Shown piece after piece: positions 7,600 through 15,670 of a DNA stretch of 64,000 nucleotides; the first letter of the stretch is position 1, and each line of letters opens with the position of its first letter. Made by a program: the position numbers and the translations under genes. The notes beneath the pieces were generated by a model. It was not told the DNA's origin. It saw only the letters and a list, made by a program, of their open reading frames with translations, and searched no databases. The stretch is from Amnibacterium flavum (GTDB lineage: Bacteria; Actinomycetota; Actinomycetes; Actinomycetales; Microbacteriaceae): positions 992,001-1,056,000 of the forward strand of contig NZ_QEOP01000002.1 in assembly GCF_003097495.1 (NCBI RefSeq), read 5' to 3'.

Positions 7600-9675
7600 G
7601 TGAACATTCCGACGACCACTCACGACGGGGGAGCAGAGCGGCTCAGCAGGAGCCGCACCCGCACGCGGGTCGGTCTCGGCGTGATGATGCTCGCCGGACT
7701 CTCGGTGCTCACGGGATGCTCGGTCGTCGGGTCCGAGGCACCCGCCGTGACGCCGATCGCCGCCGAGTCGGCGACGATCCAGGACGTCTGCGACACCGCG
7801 ACCGAGCTCACGGAGGCGGGCGAGCCGGGGAGGGCGCTCGACCTCATCGAGCAGTACCGGGACGGTCGGCCGGTCACCCCGACGCCGTCGCCGACGGTCA
7901 CGCGGCGCACTGCGACTGTGAGCCCGAGTCCGACGCCGTCTCCGACGGCCACTCCGATCGTCGATTGCGAACCCGAGCGGCTCGCCGCGATCGATGCACT
8001 CGGCGGCACCTACCTGGCGGAGGACGTCCCCTCGCCCGCCAGCTCCTTCGCCAAGGACTGGAACGCGGTCGTCGCCGCATTCATCGTGCCGATCGTGCCG
8101 GCGCTGCTGTCCCTCCTCGGCATCGTCATCGCACTCCTGGTGCTAGCGCGCCTCGCCGCGCTCCTGCCGCGGATGCCGTGGCTGAGCACGCGCACCAAGG
8201 TGACCCGGGGCGTGCTCGGCCTGGGTGGGCTTGGCCTGATCGCCGTCGCCGCGGTCGTGCTGGCCACGACCTTCCCCCTCGGCGAACTCGGCCTGATGAT
8301 CGGGTTCGCGGTCGTCGGACTCATCGGGAGCGTCCTCGCGGGCACCTGGCTGGCAGGGCGTCTCGCCCTGTCGATCGAGGTCCGGCAGGGCGACAAGTCG
8401 GTCCGCGAGGCGTCGGCCCGTGTGATCGCGCTGCTGCAGGAGATCGGCGCGGCGCCCCCGCGCGGCATCGAGGTCCCGGTCGGAACCGACGTGACGGCGC
8501 TGCAGAACGCGCTCGTCACCGCACCGGTCACGAACCCGTTCGTGCAGATCGTCCGAGCCGTCGTCGCCGCGATCATCGGCTCCACACCGTGGCGAGTGCT
8601 CGTCAGCATCGAAGACGAGGCCGCGTCGGTCATCGTGACCCGGAACGGGCGCACCATCGCCGCGCACGAGATTCACGCGCTGTCGCTCCTCCCGGCGGGG
8701 GTGAAAGACCCGGGCGCTGCGAAATCGGCGCCGCCGGCCGTCGCCGGCGAGGGACCGGAGAAGGTGGAGAGGCCTGCCGAGATGGTGCCGTTCCTCTCCG
8801 AGGCCGTCGCCGCGGTGGTGCTCGTCACACTGTCGGTCGAGTACGACGGATTCGAGGGCCTCGCGGGCGCCACGCAGTGGAAGAGCGTCGCTCGGGGGTA
8901 CATCGCCACGACCGCTTTCCGAGATGACCCGGCCACGGCGAGGCGACTGCTCGGCTCCGCCCTCGAGGTCGACCCGGCGAATCTGGTGGCCGACATCTCC
9001 CTCCAGTACCTGCTCAACCGTCACGCCGCCGATCCCGACGACCTCGTCGCCTACCTGGCCTGGCTCGAGCACCGCATCGGGGGCCTCCTGCTTCCCGCCG
9101 TCGGCCCGCGCCCGGGGGAACCGGCTCCGGTCGAGGTGATGTCGACAGCCGATGAGGGCGCGTCGCACGAACGGGTGGAACGCGGCCATCTCGACATCGT
9201 CCGTCGGCTCCTCCTCAGCTACGGCGCCGCCGGCCTCAACCTTCGCGAGGTCGCGCCGTCACGGGTGCCCGACGCCGTCCTGCGCCGCAACGTCCGCCGC
9301 CTCGTCGACCTCCTCGCCGATGATCAGCCACCGTCGGGTGCGCTTCGCGATCGGATGCGGCCGATCGCCGGTCTGATGTTCGTCGAGCTGGTGCCGAGCG
9401 AGAAGGGCTCGGGCTCGCCGGTCGACCGCTGGGCCGACCTGGCCCTCGAGTCGGCATCGCCGTCGATCGCGTTCAACGCGGCCTGCTACTTCTCGACGGG
9501 CTGGCGCGATGAGCTGTCCGCGGGCGCGAAGAAGGTCATCGAGGCGCGCATCGCCGATCGGCTCCAATACGCGCTGACGGTGCCGCACCTGCGGATGGCG
9601 GCGTGGACCGACCCGGTCCTCGCCCGCCACCGCGACCACCCCTGGTACCGCGAACTGCTCCATAGATTCGAGTAG
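7600..9675 (+). CDS. Large putative lipoprotein with membrane spans, unknown function
   Basis: A 691-residue protein starting at GTG 7600 with AGGAGG at 7588-7593. An N-terminal hydrophobic stretch ends in LSVLTGCS, a possible lipobox with Cys40. A Pro/Thr/Ser linker (about 87-115, repeated PTPSPT) follows, then three strong membrane spans between about 150 and 250, and a long soluble C-terminal region with helical, repeat-like segments (RRLLGSALEVDPANLVADIS looks TPR-like). The mix of a lipobox and later membrane spans is odd; the first span may instead be a signal anchor. A terminator follows directly. No function can be assigned. Confidence 0.75.
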   Translation: MNIPTTTHDGGAERLSRSRTRTRVGLGVMMLAGLSVLTGCSVVGSEAPAVTPIAAESATIQDVCDTATELTEAGEPGRALDLIEQYRDGRPVTPTPSPTVTRRTATVSPSPTPSPTATPIVDCEPERLAAIDALGGTYLAEDVPSPASSFAKDWNAVVAAFIVPIVPALLSLLGIVIALLVLARLAALLPRMPWLSTRTKVTRGVLGLGGLGLIAVAAVVLATTFPLGELGLMIGFAVVGLIGSVLAGTWLAGRLALSIEVRQGDKSVREASARVIALLQEIGAAPPRGIEVPVGTDVTALQNALVTAPVTNPFVQIVRAVVAAIIGSTPWRVLVSIEDEAASVIVTRNGRTIAAHEIHALSLLPAGVKDPGAAKSAPPAVAGEGPEKVERPAEMVPFLSEAVAAVVLVTLSVEYDGFEGLAGATQWKSVARGYIATTAFRDDPATARRLLGSALEVDPANLVADISLQYLLNRHAADPDDLVAYLAWLEHRIGGLLLPAVGPRPGEPAPVEVMSTADEGASHERVERGHLDIVRRLLLSYGAAGLNLREVAPSRVPDAVLRRNVRRLVDLLADDQPPSGALRDRMRPIAGLMFVELVPSEKGSGSPVDRWADLALESASPSIAFNAACYFSTGWRDELSAGAKKVIEARIADRLQYALTVPHLRMAAWTDPVLARHRDHPWYRELLHRFE

Positions 9676-9681
9676 CGAGCA

Positions 9682-9704
9682 CCCGACGAGGGAACCTCGT
9701 CGGG
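9682..9704 (+). terminator. Hairpin terminator after the 7600 gene
   Basis: CCCGACGAGG (9682-9691) and CCTCGTCGGG (9695-9704) form a perfect 10-bp stem with a GAA loop, seven bases after the stop codon. No T-run follows, as is common in actinobacteria. Confidence 0.75.
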
Positions 9705-9791
9705 CCGTCGAACCGATCCGAACATCAGGCATAGAAGGCACCATAGAAACCACATAGAGTCACGTCGTCTCGTAGTCATGAGGGCAGAACG

Positions 9792-9917
9792 GTGACCGGC
9801 GGCCTGGCCGAGGGCGGCTCGCTCGACGGCGCCACGACGGTCACGACGACGACAGCGGGCGAGTACACGAACCCCGAGATGGGTGGAGGCATGGGCGGCG
9901 GCCCCGGCTCCCGCTGA
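9792..9917 (+). CDS. Possible 41-residue Gly/Thr-rich small protein
   Basis: GTG 9792 opens a 41-codon frame reading TGGLAEGGSLDGATTVTT and ending in GGGMGGGPGSR, stopping 14 bases before a strong hairpin. GAGGG lies about 8 bases upstream of the GTG and an AT-richer stretch (9722-9775) could be the promoter. No family is known to me. It is either a small gene or the tail of a decayed one. The longer frame on the opposite strand over 9776-10168 lacks any support. Confidence 0.25.
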   Translation: MTGGLAEGGSLDGATTVTTTTAGEYTNPEMGGGMGGGPGSR

Positions 9918-9930
9918 CGCCCGCCGAGGC

Positions 9931-9976
9931 AGGCGAGCCGCCCGGCCCCGCGCAAGCCGAGCCGGGCGGCTCGCCT
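9931..9976. terminator. 16-bp perfect hairpin, probable terminator
   Basis: Bases 9931-9946 (AGGCGAGCCGCCCGGC) pair completely with 9961-9976, leaving a 14-nt loop. It follows the small frame at 9792-9917 and could stop transcription in either direction. Between it and the next gene (9977-10194) I see only a palindromic repeat and a leaderless promoter. Confidence 0.65.
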
Positions 9977-10005
9977 CACAGACCGTGAACCGCCCCGCAG
10001 AGTCG

Positions 10006-10063
10006 GGCGTTCCGGCTGAATGCGCACGTTCCGGCTGGCCCCACCCGCCGCAACGTGCGCGCA
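10006..10063 (+). repeat. 58-bp palindromic intergenic repeat, left copy
   Basis: The element begins GGCGTTCCGGCT, contains TGCGCACGTTCCGGCTGGCC and ends in AACGTGCGCG. It matches at most positions the reverse complement of 11807-11864 on the other side of the PAP2-kinase gene, so the gene sits between inverted copies. Within each copy GCGCACGTT and AACGTGCGC are inverted, giving a hairpin. Confidence 0.7.
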
Positions 10064-10182
10064 GCCCGTCCGACAAGGTGCCCCACCTCCGCAGGGATCG
10101 GATACTCCGGTCCTGTCCGCTCGTTCCGCGTGGAGGAATGTCCGGAAGGTGCGTTCTCCCATCTTCATCGGGCGGCGTCTTC

Positions 10183-10195
10183 TAGCCTGGGCGCA
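10183..10195 (+). promoter_or_regulatory. Leaderless promoter -10 element for the 10195 gene
   Basis: TAGCCT at 10183-10188 is 12 nt before ATG 10195, followed by GGGCGC. The 15 bases are the same as those before the 2173 gene except for the first letter of the start codon. Confidence 0.6.
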
Positions 10196-11790
10196 TGCGA
10201 CCGAGCACGGCCAGACATCCGATCGTCGCCTACAAGCGGGCGAAGCTTCTGCCCGACTGGGTGAGGCACATGGACCGCGCGGCCGGGGATGCCCTCAACG
10301 CCCAGTACGCGCACCCTCAGCTGGACCGCGGCTACCGCAGGCTGTCCCGCCTGGCGGACCGCGGACGACTGTGGTTCGCGATCGCCGGCCTCCTGATGCT
10401 GCTCGGCCGGCGGCGGGCGGCGCTGCGCGGTGTCGCGTCTCTCACGGCCGCCAGCCTGGTCGCGAACCTCGTCGCGAAAAAACTTTTCGGCGGTCCCCGT
10501 CCACTGCTCGCGGATATTCCTGTCGGCCGCCAGCTGAAGAAGTACCCGTCCTCGGCGTCGTTCCCCTCCGGGCATTCGGCCAGCGCGGCGGCCTTCGCGA
10601 CCGGGGTCGCCCTCGAGTCACCCCTCGCCGGAGCCATCGTCGCGCCCGTCGCCGCCGCCGTCGCCTACTCGCGACTCCACGTCGGCGCGCACTGGCTGTC
10701 CGATGTGCTCGGGGGAGTCACCCTCGGGGCCGGCGTCGCCGTCCTCGGCCGACTGGTCGTCCCGGCGGAGGTGCCGACCGCCATGCCGATGCCCGAGACC
10801 GGTGCCGCGGTCGAGCTCCCTGCCTCTGACGACGGGACGGGCGTCTTCATCGTCATGAACTCCTCGGCGGGCAACGACGTCGTCCGCATGGACCCGTCTA
10901 CCGTGATCGAGCGCCGCCTGCCGAACGCGACCCTTCATCGCATGAGCCGCGAGGAGAAGCTCGACGAAGTGGTCCGTCACGCGATGACCTCGGCGGAGAG
11001 GCCGCGCGTACTCGGTGTCTGCGGCGGCGACGGCTCGGTCTCGCGGATGGCCCAGCTGGCCCGCGAATTCGAGCTGCCGCTGCTCGTGCTGCCCGGCGGC
11101 ACCTTCAATCACTTCGCTCGGGCGGCCGGGGTCGCCACTCTCGACAAGGCGATCGATGCCCTGGCCGCCGGCACCGGGCTGAGGGTTGCGGTGGCCGACC
11201 TCGACATCGCCCGCGACGGCGGGTCGCCGGGCTCGACAACGGTGCTCAATGCGGCATCCGTCGGCATCTACCCCGACTTCATCGCCGAACGGAAGAGGTG
11301 GAAGAAGCAGCTCGGCAAGTGGCTCGCCGGCTTGGTCGCCGCGACTCACGCACTCCGGGCGGCGGAACCCGTCGACATCTCGATCGATGGTCGCCGCGCC
11401 CGGATCTGGTCGCTGTTCGTGAGCGTCGGCCGCAACGAGCCCGAGCAGATCGCCACGATGCAGCGGCGAAGCCTCGACGACGACGTGCTCGACATCCGCA
11501 TCCTGCATGCCCGCGGATCGCGGTTCCGCGCCGTCATGTCGATGGCGTTCGGTCGGAAGACCAGTAGCGTGCTTCGGCTGCTCCACCTGCTGCCGCGGCG
11601 ATCGGACATCGAATCGTTCACACGCACCGACCTCGACGTGAACGTTGGGCCACGGGCCGTCGGGACGCCGGGCCTCACCCACGACGGCGAGCTCGAGCAG
11701 CCGGAGACGGGCTCCTACCGCGCGAGCATCAAGATCCAGCCGTCAGCACTGGATGTCTACGCGCCGACCGGTTCGAGGACCCAGTCCTGA
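10195..11790 (+). CDS. PAP2 phosphatase / diacylglycerol kinase family fusion protein
   Basis: A 531-residue bifunctional lipid enzyme. The N-terminal half is a membrane PAP2 phosphatase: motif 1 KKLFGGPRP (95-103), motif 2 PSGHS (124-128) and motif 3 SRLHVGAHWLSDV (159-171). The C-terminal half is a DAGK catalytic domain from about residue 215, with GGDGS (277-281) and PGGTFNHFA (300-308). The predicted role is turnover of phosphatidate-type or polyprenyl lipids at the membrane, combining dephosphorylation and phosphorylation. The start is leaderless. Inverted 58-bp repeats flank the gene. Confidence 0.9.
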   Translation: MRPSTARHPIVAYKRAKLLPDWVRHMDRAAGDALNAQYAHPQLDRGYRRLSRLADRGRLWFAIAGLLMLLGRRRAALRGVASLTAASLVANLVAKKLFGGPRPLLADIPVGRQLKKYPSSASFPSGHSASAAAFATGVALESPLAGAIVAPVAAAVAYSRLHVGAHWLSDVLGGVTLGAGVAVLGRLVVPAEVPTAMPMPETGAAVELPASDDGTGVFIVMNSSAGNDVVRMDPSTVIERRLPNATLHRMSREEKLDEVVRHAMTSAERPRVLGVCGGDGSVSRMAQLAREFELPLLVLPGGTFNHFARAAGVATLDKAIDALAAGTGLRVAVADLDIARDGGSPGSTTVLNAASVGIYPDFIAERKRWKKQLGKWLAGLVAATHALRAAEPVDISIDGRRARIWSLFVSVGRNEPEQIATMQRRSLDDDVLDIRILHARGSRFRAVMSMAFGRKTSSVLRLLHLLPRRSDIESFTRTDLDVNVGPRAVGTPGLTHDGELEQPETGSYRASIKIQPSALDVYAPTGSRTQS

Positions 11791-11806
11791 GAGGTTGAGG
11801 ATCCGC

Positions 11807-11864
11807 CCCGCGCACGTTCCGGCGAGCGGGGCCGGCCGGAACGTGCGCGCCGAGCCGGAACGCC
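11807..11864 (-). repeat. 58-bp palindromic intergenic repeat, right copy (probable terminator)
   Basis: GCGCACGTTCCGGC (11810-11823) and GCCGGAACGTGCGC (11835-11848) form a perfect 14-bp stem with an 11-nt loop just after the PAP2-kinase stop, so it likely terminates that transcript. Read on the minus strand the whole block nearly equals 10006-10063. Confidence 0.7.
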
Positions 11865-11910
11865 TGGGGCAGGTCGGGTGACCTGCCCGGTCACGGCTCT
11901 CGCGACTGAG

Positions 11911-12060
11911 TCAGCGGTTCTTGACCTTCGACACCGCGTCGGTGTTCGCGGCGGAGCGGTCGTTGCTCGCGCGCTTGTCGGCCTTGGCGTTGCGCTTCTC
12001 CTTGAGGCTCTTCGTCGCAGCCGTCTTGCTCGAGCTCTTGCGCACCGATTTGTCACCCAT
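11911..12060 (-). CDS. Small, very basic conserved protein (49 residues)
   Basis: The protein MGDKSVRKSSSKTAATKSLK... is rich in Lys, Arg, Ser and Ala with almost no hydrophobic residues. The ATG at 12060 has GGAGGG nine bases upstream. Short proteins of this composition are common and conserved in Microbacteriaceae genomes, usually annotated hypothetical. Nucleic-acid binding is plausible from charge alone. The frame is open further upstream but the ribosome site fixes this start. Confidence 0.75.
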   Translation of the reverse strand: MGDKSVRKSSSKTAATKSLKEKRNAKADKRASNDRSAANTDAVSKVKNR

Positions 12061-12291
12061 TGATCTGCCCTCCGTCGAGAGCCACGGCGACCCTGTTGTG
12101 CTGAGACTACGGGTTCGGGGGAGTCGGTGGGCGAGTCGGTGGTCGTGCGAACCCCGGGACACCCGGACGAGCCCGCCGTGTCCCGGCCGATCGATCGGCG
12201 GCGGGGTCCGACATCCTCGATCGCCGTCACCGTGCCGCCCCTCTCCGCCGGTGCCGGTTGCCATCGGGGCGGCCCCTGCCAGAATCGGTGC

Positions 12292-12870
12292 ATGACCGCC
12301 GCGCTGCACATCACGGGAGATCCGGAAGCCGACGAACTGCTCTCCTCCGACCCGCTCGCTCTGCTCATCGGCATGCTGCTCGACCAGCAGGTCGCGATGG
12401 AGACCGCGTTCGCCGGGCCGGCGAAGATCCGCGAGCGCCTGGGACGCTTCGACGCCGAGTCGATCGCCGACGACAGCGCCGACGACATGTCCCAGCTGTT
12501 CCGCACCCCACCGGCGGTGCACCGATACCCCGACTCGATGGCGGGTCGCACCCAGGCGCTCTGCCGGGCGGTCGTGGACCAGTGGGGCGGCGACGCATCC
12601 GCTATCTGGACCGAGGGCGATCCCCAGGGCTCCGAGATCCTGCGGCGGTTGAAGGCCCTGCCAGGGTTCGGGGATCAGAAGGCGAAGATCTTCCTCGCCC
12701 TCCTCGGCAAGCAGCGAGGTCTCACCGCATCCGGATGGGAGAAGGCGTCGGCCCCCTACAGCGAGGAGGGCAGCCACCGTTCGGTGGCCGACATCGTCGA
12801 CGCCGCCTCGCTGACGAAGGTGCGCGAGTTCAAGAAGGCAGCCAAAGCCGCGGCGAAGGCCACGAAGTAA
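12292..12870 (+). CDS. HhH-GPD-type base-excision DNA repair protein
   Basis: A 192-residue glycosylase-like protein. It opens with a short segment (DPLALLIGMLLDQQVAMETAF) typical of HhH-GPD helices, and has the hairpin-helix segment LKALPGFGDQKAKIFLALLG near residue 122. The family excises damaged or mispaired bases, but members of this short group often lack a clear catalytic Asp/Lys, so activity is unproven. I start at ATG 12292 with a leaderless-like CAGAAT 12 bases before; the open frame runs back further. The Lys/Ala-rich tail may bind DNA. A repeat array follows. Confidence 0.85.
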   Translation: MTAALHITGDPEADELLSSDPLALLIGMLLDQQVAMETAFAGPAKIRERLGRFDAESIADDSADDMSQLFRTPPAVHRYPDSMAGRTQALCRAVVDQWGGDASAIWTEGDPQGSEILRRLKALPGFGDQKAKIFLALLGKQRGLTASGWEKASAPYSEEGSHRSVADIVDAASLTKVREFKKAAKAAAKATK

Positions 12871-12881
12871 CCGGCACCCCG

Positions 12882-13597
12882 CCGCCCGCTGAGCCCGTCG
12901 AAGCGCAGCCGCTCATTTCGCTCCGCTCAATGGGCGGGGTCACCTCGCTATCGCCCGCTGAGCCCGTCGAAGCGCAGCCGCTCACTTCGCTCCGCTCAAT
13001 GGGCGGGACACCTGCCGTCCGCTGAGCGCAGCGAAGCGAAGGCCCGCCTCGCCACCGCGGGTCGACGGAGTCGCTCATTTCGACGGGCTCAATGGGCGGG
13101 GTCACCTCGCCACCGCCCGCTGAGCCCGTCGAAGCGCAGCCGCTCATTTCGCTTCGCTCACTGGGCGGGACACCCTGCCGCCCGCTGAGCGCCGCGAAGC
13201 GAAGGCCCGCCTCGGCAACCGGGTCGACGGTACCGCTCATTTCGACGAGCTCAATGGGCGGGTCACCTCGCCGCCGCCCGCTGAGCCCGTCGAAGCGCAG
13301 GTGCGCATTTCGCTCCGCTCAATGGGCGGGGTGTCGTCGCTCCCGCCCGCTGAGCCCGTCGAAACGCAGCCGCTCATTTCGCTCCGCTCAATGGGTGGGA
13401 CACCCTGCCGCCCGCTGAGCGCAGCGAAGCGAAGGCCCGCCTCGCCACCCCGGTCGACGGTGCCGCTCACTTCGACGAGCTCAATGGGCGGGGTCACCTC
13501 GCCGCCGCCCGCTGAGCCCGTCGAAGCGAAGCCGCTCATTTCGCTCCGCTCAATGGGCGGCACACCCCGCCGCCCGCTGAGCGCAGCGAAGCGCAGG
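12882..13597. repeat. Large palindromic repeat array (direct and inverted copies)
   Basis: About 700 bp of alternating units: forward copies CGCTGAGCCCGTCGAAGCG and reverse copies CATTTCGCTCCGCTCAATG, often paired head to head inside CCCGCCC...GGGCGGG arms so that each pair is a larger inverted repeat. Spacers such as GGGTCACCTCGCC recur. Frames on both strands are artefacts of the repeat. 13598-13740 holds no gene, only the promoter region of the next one. Confidence 0.9.
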
Positions 13598-13740
13598 GGT
13601 CCTTGCGGCGAGGTGCAGGAGGGCGGCGCGGGATCGCGTAACGGAAGGCCAACGATCGCTGCCCGCGTAGAGCGTCGTGGGCGCTTTAGGCATCGTGGCC
13701 GCGGAAACCCCGTAACGTGGACAGTGCGGTCGGAGGGACG

Positions 13741-14562
13741 GTGCGTTACGTGGCGGAGTGCATTCACGGATTCGAAGAGGGGCTCTGCGACAGCTGCTAC
13801 CCCCGCGAGGTCAAGGTCGACGAGTCGAAGCCCGTCATGAAACGAGGCAAGGCCGCTGCGGTCCGCGGGCCGCGAACGGTCCCGGCCGGAACGACGACAC
13901 GACCCCGTTCACGCGGTGAAGGTCGCATCGCCGCCGCGCGCCCCGTCGTGCCGCTCGGCAGCCGCCGCATCTACCACGTCACGCACATCAGCAACTTCGA
14001 GTCGATCCTGCACGACGTCGCCATCCGCGCCGGCGCGACGCCGATGATAGATCTGCTCTCCCCGGAAGCCCGCGCCGCCCGCTCGACCGCCGAGGTCGTC
14101 GCCGGCGAACCCGTGTCCGCATTCGTCCCGTTCGCCCTGTCGCCCGACGCCGCCTGGTGGAATCTGATCCTCACCGGCGCCATCGAACCCACCTGGTCCG
14201 ACGCCGCCCGCAAGGAAGCGGCGACGCAGTACATCATGCTGGTCGGCACCGTTGGCGCGATCGGCCCCGACGTCGTCGTCAGCGACCGGGATGCCGCATC
14301 CCCGCTGGCCCGCTTCGGCGTCGGACTGAACGCCGCCTCCGCGCTCATGCGCAGCGCTCTCGAGGACGACCCCGAGCTCATCCACCCCGAGGTCCTCGCC
14401 CGCGGCGATTACCCGCTCGAGCAGATCGTGCTCCTCGCGATCCCGAACGAGCCGGTCCGCGAACGAGTGAAGCAACTCATCCGCGACAGCGGCGAACAGG
14501 CACCGAAACTCGCCGTCTACCCGCCCTGGTTCCAGCCGACGGACCCCGACGACGAGGCCTGA
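13741..14562 (+). CDS. DarT-like (DUF4433) ADP-ribosyltransferase, no DarG partner
   Basis: A 273-residue protein. Residues 7-18 form a C-x-H-x5-C-x2-C cluster (ECIHGFEEGLCDSCY), a possible zinc site. After a basic linker comes a DUF4433/DarT domain from about residue 76: YHVTHISNFESIL with the expected NAD-contacting His, the SPDAAWW region, and HPEVLARGDYPLEQIV, which aligns with the catalytic Glu segment of DarT (AEVLV). DarT enzymes ADP-ribosylate thymidine in single-stranded DNA and are normally paired with a macrodomain antitoxin DarG; none is encoded nearby. The start is uncertain between GTG 13717, 13741 and 13750. Growth-related or defence roles are inference. Confidence 0.7.
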   Translation: MRYVAECIHGFEEGLCDSCYPREVKVDESKPVMKRGKAAAVRGPRTVPAGTTTRPRSRGEGRIAAARPVVPLGSRRIYHVTHISNFESILHDVAIRAGATPMIDLLSPEARAARSTAEVVAGEPVSAFVPFALSPDAAWWNLILTGAIEPTWSDAARKEAATQYIMLVGTVGAIGPDVVVSDRDAASPLARFGVGLNAASALMRSALEDDPELIHPEVLARGDYPLEQIVLLAIPNEPVRERVKQLIRDSGEQAPKLAVYPPWFQPTDPDDEA

Positions 14563-14618
14563 CCCTCTCGAGCCCGCTCCTCAACCGGTAGAAAGAACCC
14601 GGTGAGAGGAAGGCGTGG

Positions 14619-15545
14619 ATGAGCGACGGACCAGCCGATGACGTATCGGACCGCACCGGCGACGACCCCTACCTCGGAGAGCGACGCCACCTTCTCGGCG
14701 TGGCGTACCGCATGCTCGGCACCCTGCACGACGCAGAGGACGCGGTGCAGGACGCCTTCGCGCGCTGGTACCGCCTGACGCCCGGGGAACGCGCCGCCAT
14801 CGCCGTTCCGGGCGCATGGCTGACCAAGGTCACCGGGCGCATCGCGCTCGACATGCTCGGCTCCGCCCGCGCGCGCCGCGAGCGATATGTGGGGGAGTGG
14901 CTACCCGAACCCGTCCCCGCGACAGCTCTGACCTCGGCGTCGCACTCCGGCGACCCGCTCGACGCGGTGGCGCACGACGACTCCGTCAGCATGGCCCTCC
15001 TCGTCGTCCTCGAATCGTTGACCCCGGCGGAGCGGGTCGCCTTCGTGCTCCACGACGTCTTCGCCGTGCCATTCGACGAGATCGCCGAGATCGTCGGCCG
15101 CACCCCGCAGGCGTGCCGCACGCTCGCCTCGTCGGCCCGGCGGAGCATCCGGGATCGACGCGAACGCGAGAGCGGATCGGCAGCGCACCGGAGGGTGATC
15201 GAGGAATTCTGGGCCGCCAGCCGCAGCGGCCGGCTCGATGCACTGATCGCCGTCCTCGATCCCGACGTCGTGACCCGTTCGGATGGCGGAGGCAAGGTCA
15301 GCGCGGCGCTCAATCCGGTGCGCGGCGCGGACAGGGTCGCACGGTTCCTGCTCGGCATCCTCGCCAAGCAGTCGGAGCTGGTGGCGACCCTCGAACCCGT
15401 CGGCGACCGGACGGGGTTCGTCTTCCGCCGCGACGGCGTCGTCACGAGCGTCGTCACCGCGAACGTGAGGGGCGACGTCGTGACCGATGTCTGGATCGTC
15501 CTCAACCCCGACAAGCTCGACGCGTGGAACCGCCAGAGGGAGTGA
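14619..15545 (+). CDS. ECF41-family RNA polymerase sigma factor with SnoaL-like C-terminal domain
   Basis: A 308-residue sigma factor. Region 2 is ERRHLLGVAYRMLGTLHDAE, region 4 spans about 125-175 (LTPAERVAFVLHDVFAVPFD). ECF41 hallmarks are all visible: WLPEP between regions 2 and 4, DGGGK after region 4, and NPDKL at the C terminus inside a SnoaL-like fold that modulates activity in place of an anti-sigma factor. ECF41 genes are typically next to a carboxymuconolactone decarboxylase, oxidoreductase or epimerase, and here an SDR follows. The ATG at 14619 has GAGAGGAAGG upstream. Confidence 0.9.
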   Translation: MSDGPADDVSDRTGDDPYLGERRHLLGVAYRMLGTLHDAEDAVQDAFARWYRLTPGERAAIAVPGAWLTKVTGRIALDMLGSARARRERYVGEWLPEPVPATALTSASHSGDPLDAVAHDDSVSMALLVVLESLTPAERVAFVLHDVFAVPFDEIAEIVGRTPQACRTLASSARRSIRDRRERESGSAAHRRVIEEFWAASRSGRLDALIAVLDPDVVTRSDGGGKVSAALNPVRGADRVARFLLGILAKQSELVATLEPVGDRTGFVFRRDGVVTSVVTANVRGDVVTDVWIVLNPDKLDAWNRQRE

Positions 15546-15614
15546 CGACCGGACAGCGGGATCGAGGAGGGCGCCTCACATTCGCCCCGCCTGCATCGTC
15601 GAGGAGGTAGGAGC

Positions 15615-15640
15615 TGTCATCTCGACGGCCGGATACCGTA
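15615..15640 (+). promoter_or_regulatory. Candidate ECF41-dependent promoter
   Basis: TGTCATC at 15615-15621 and CGTA at 15637-15640 with a 15-nt spacer resemble the published ECF41 consensus TGTCACA-N16-CGTC. It lies 31-56 bases before the SDR start, where an ECF41 target promoter is expected. Confidence 0.4.
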
Positions 15641-15670
15641 CGGGGAAGCCGTCGGGGAGGAGTGCAGGGG

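Noticed and set aside
9776-10168. 130-codon minus-strand frame between the lipoprotein and PAP2 genes
   Set aside because: It crosses a terminator hairpin and the palindromic repeat and shows no protein pattern.
12882-13597. CRISPR array
   Set aside because: Repeats are palindromic, present in both orientations, spacers are short and themselves repeated, and no cas genes are present.
12830-13840. Open frames across the repeat array on both strands
   Set aside because: They encode only repeated GGVTSPPPAEPVEA-like strings produced by the DNA repeats.
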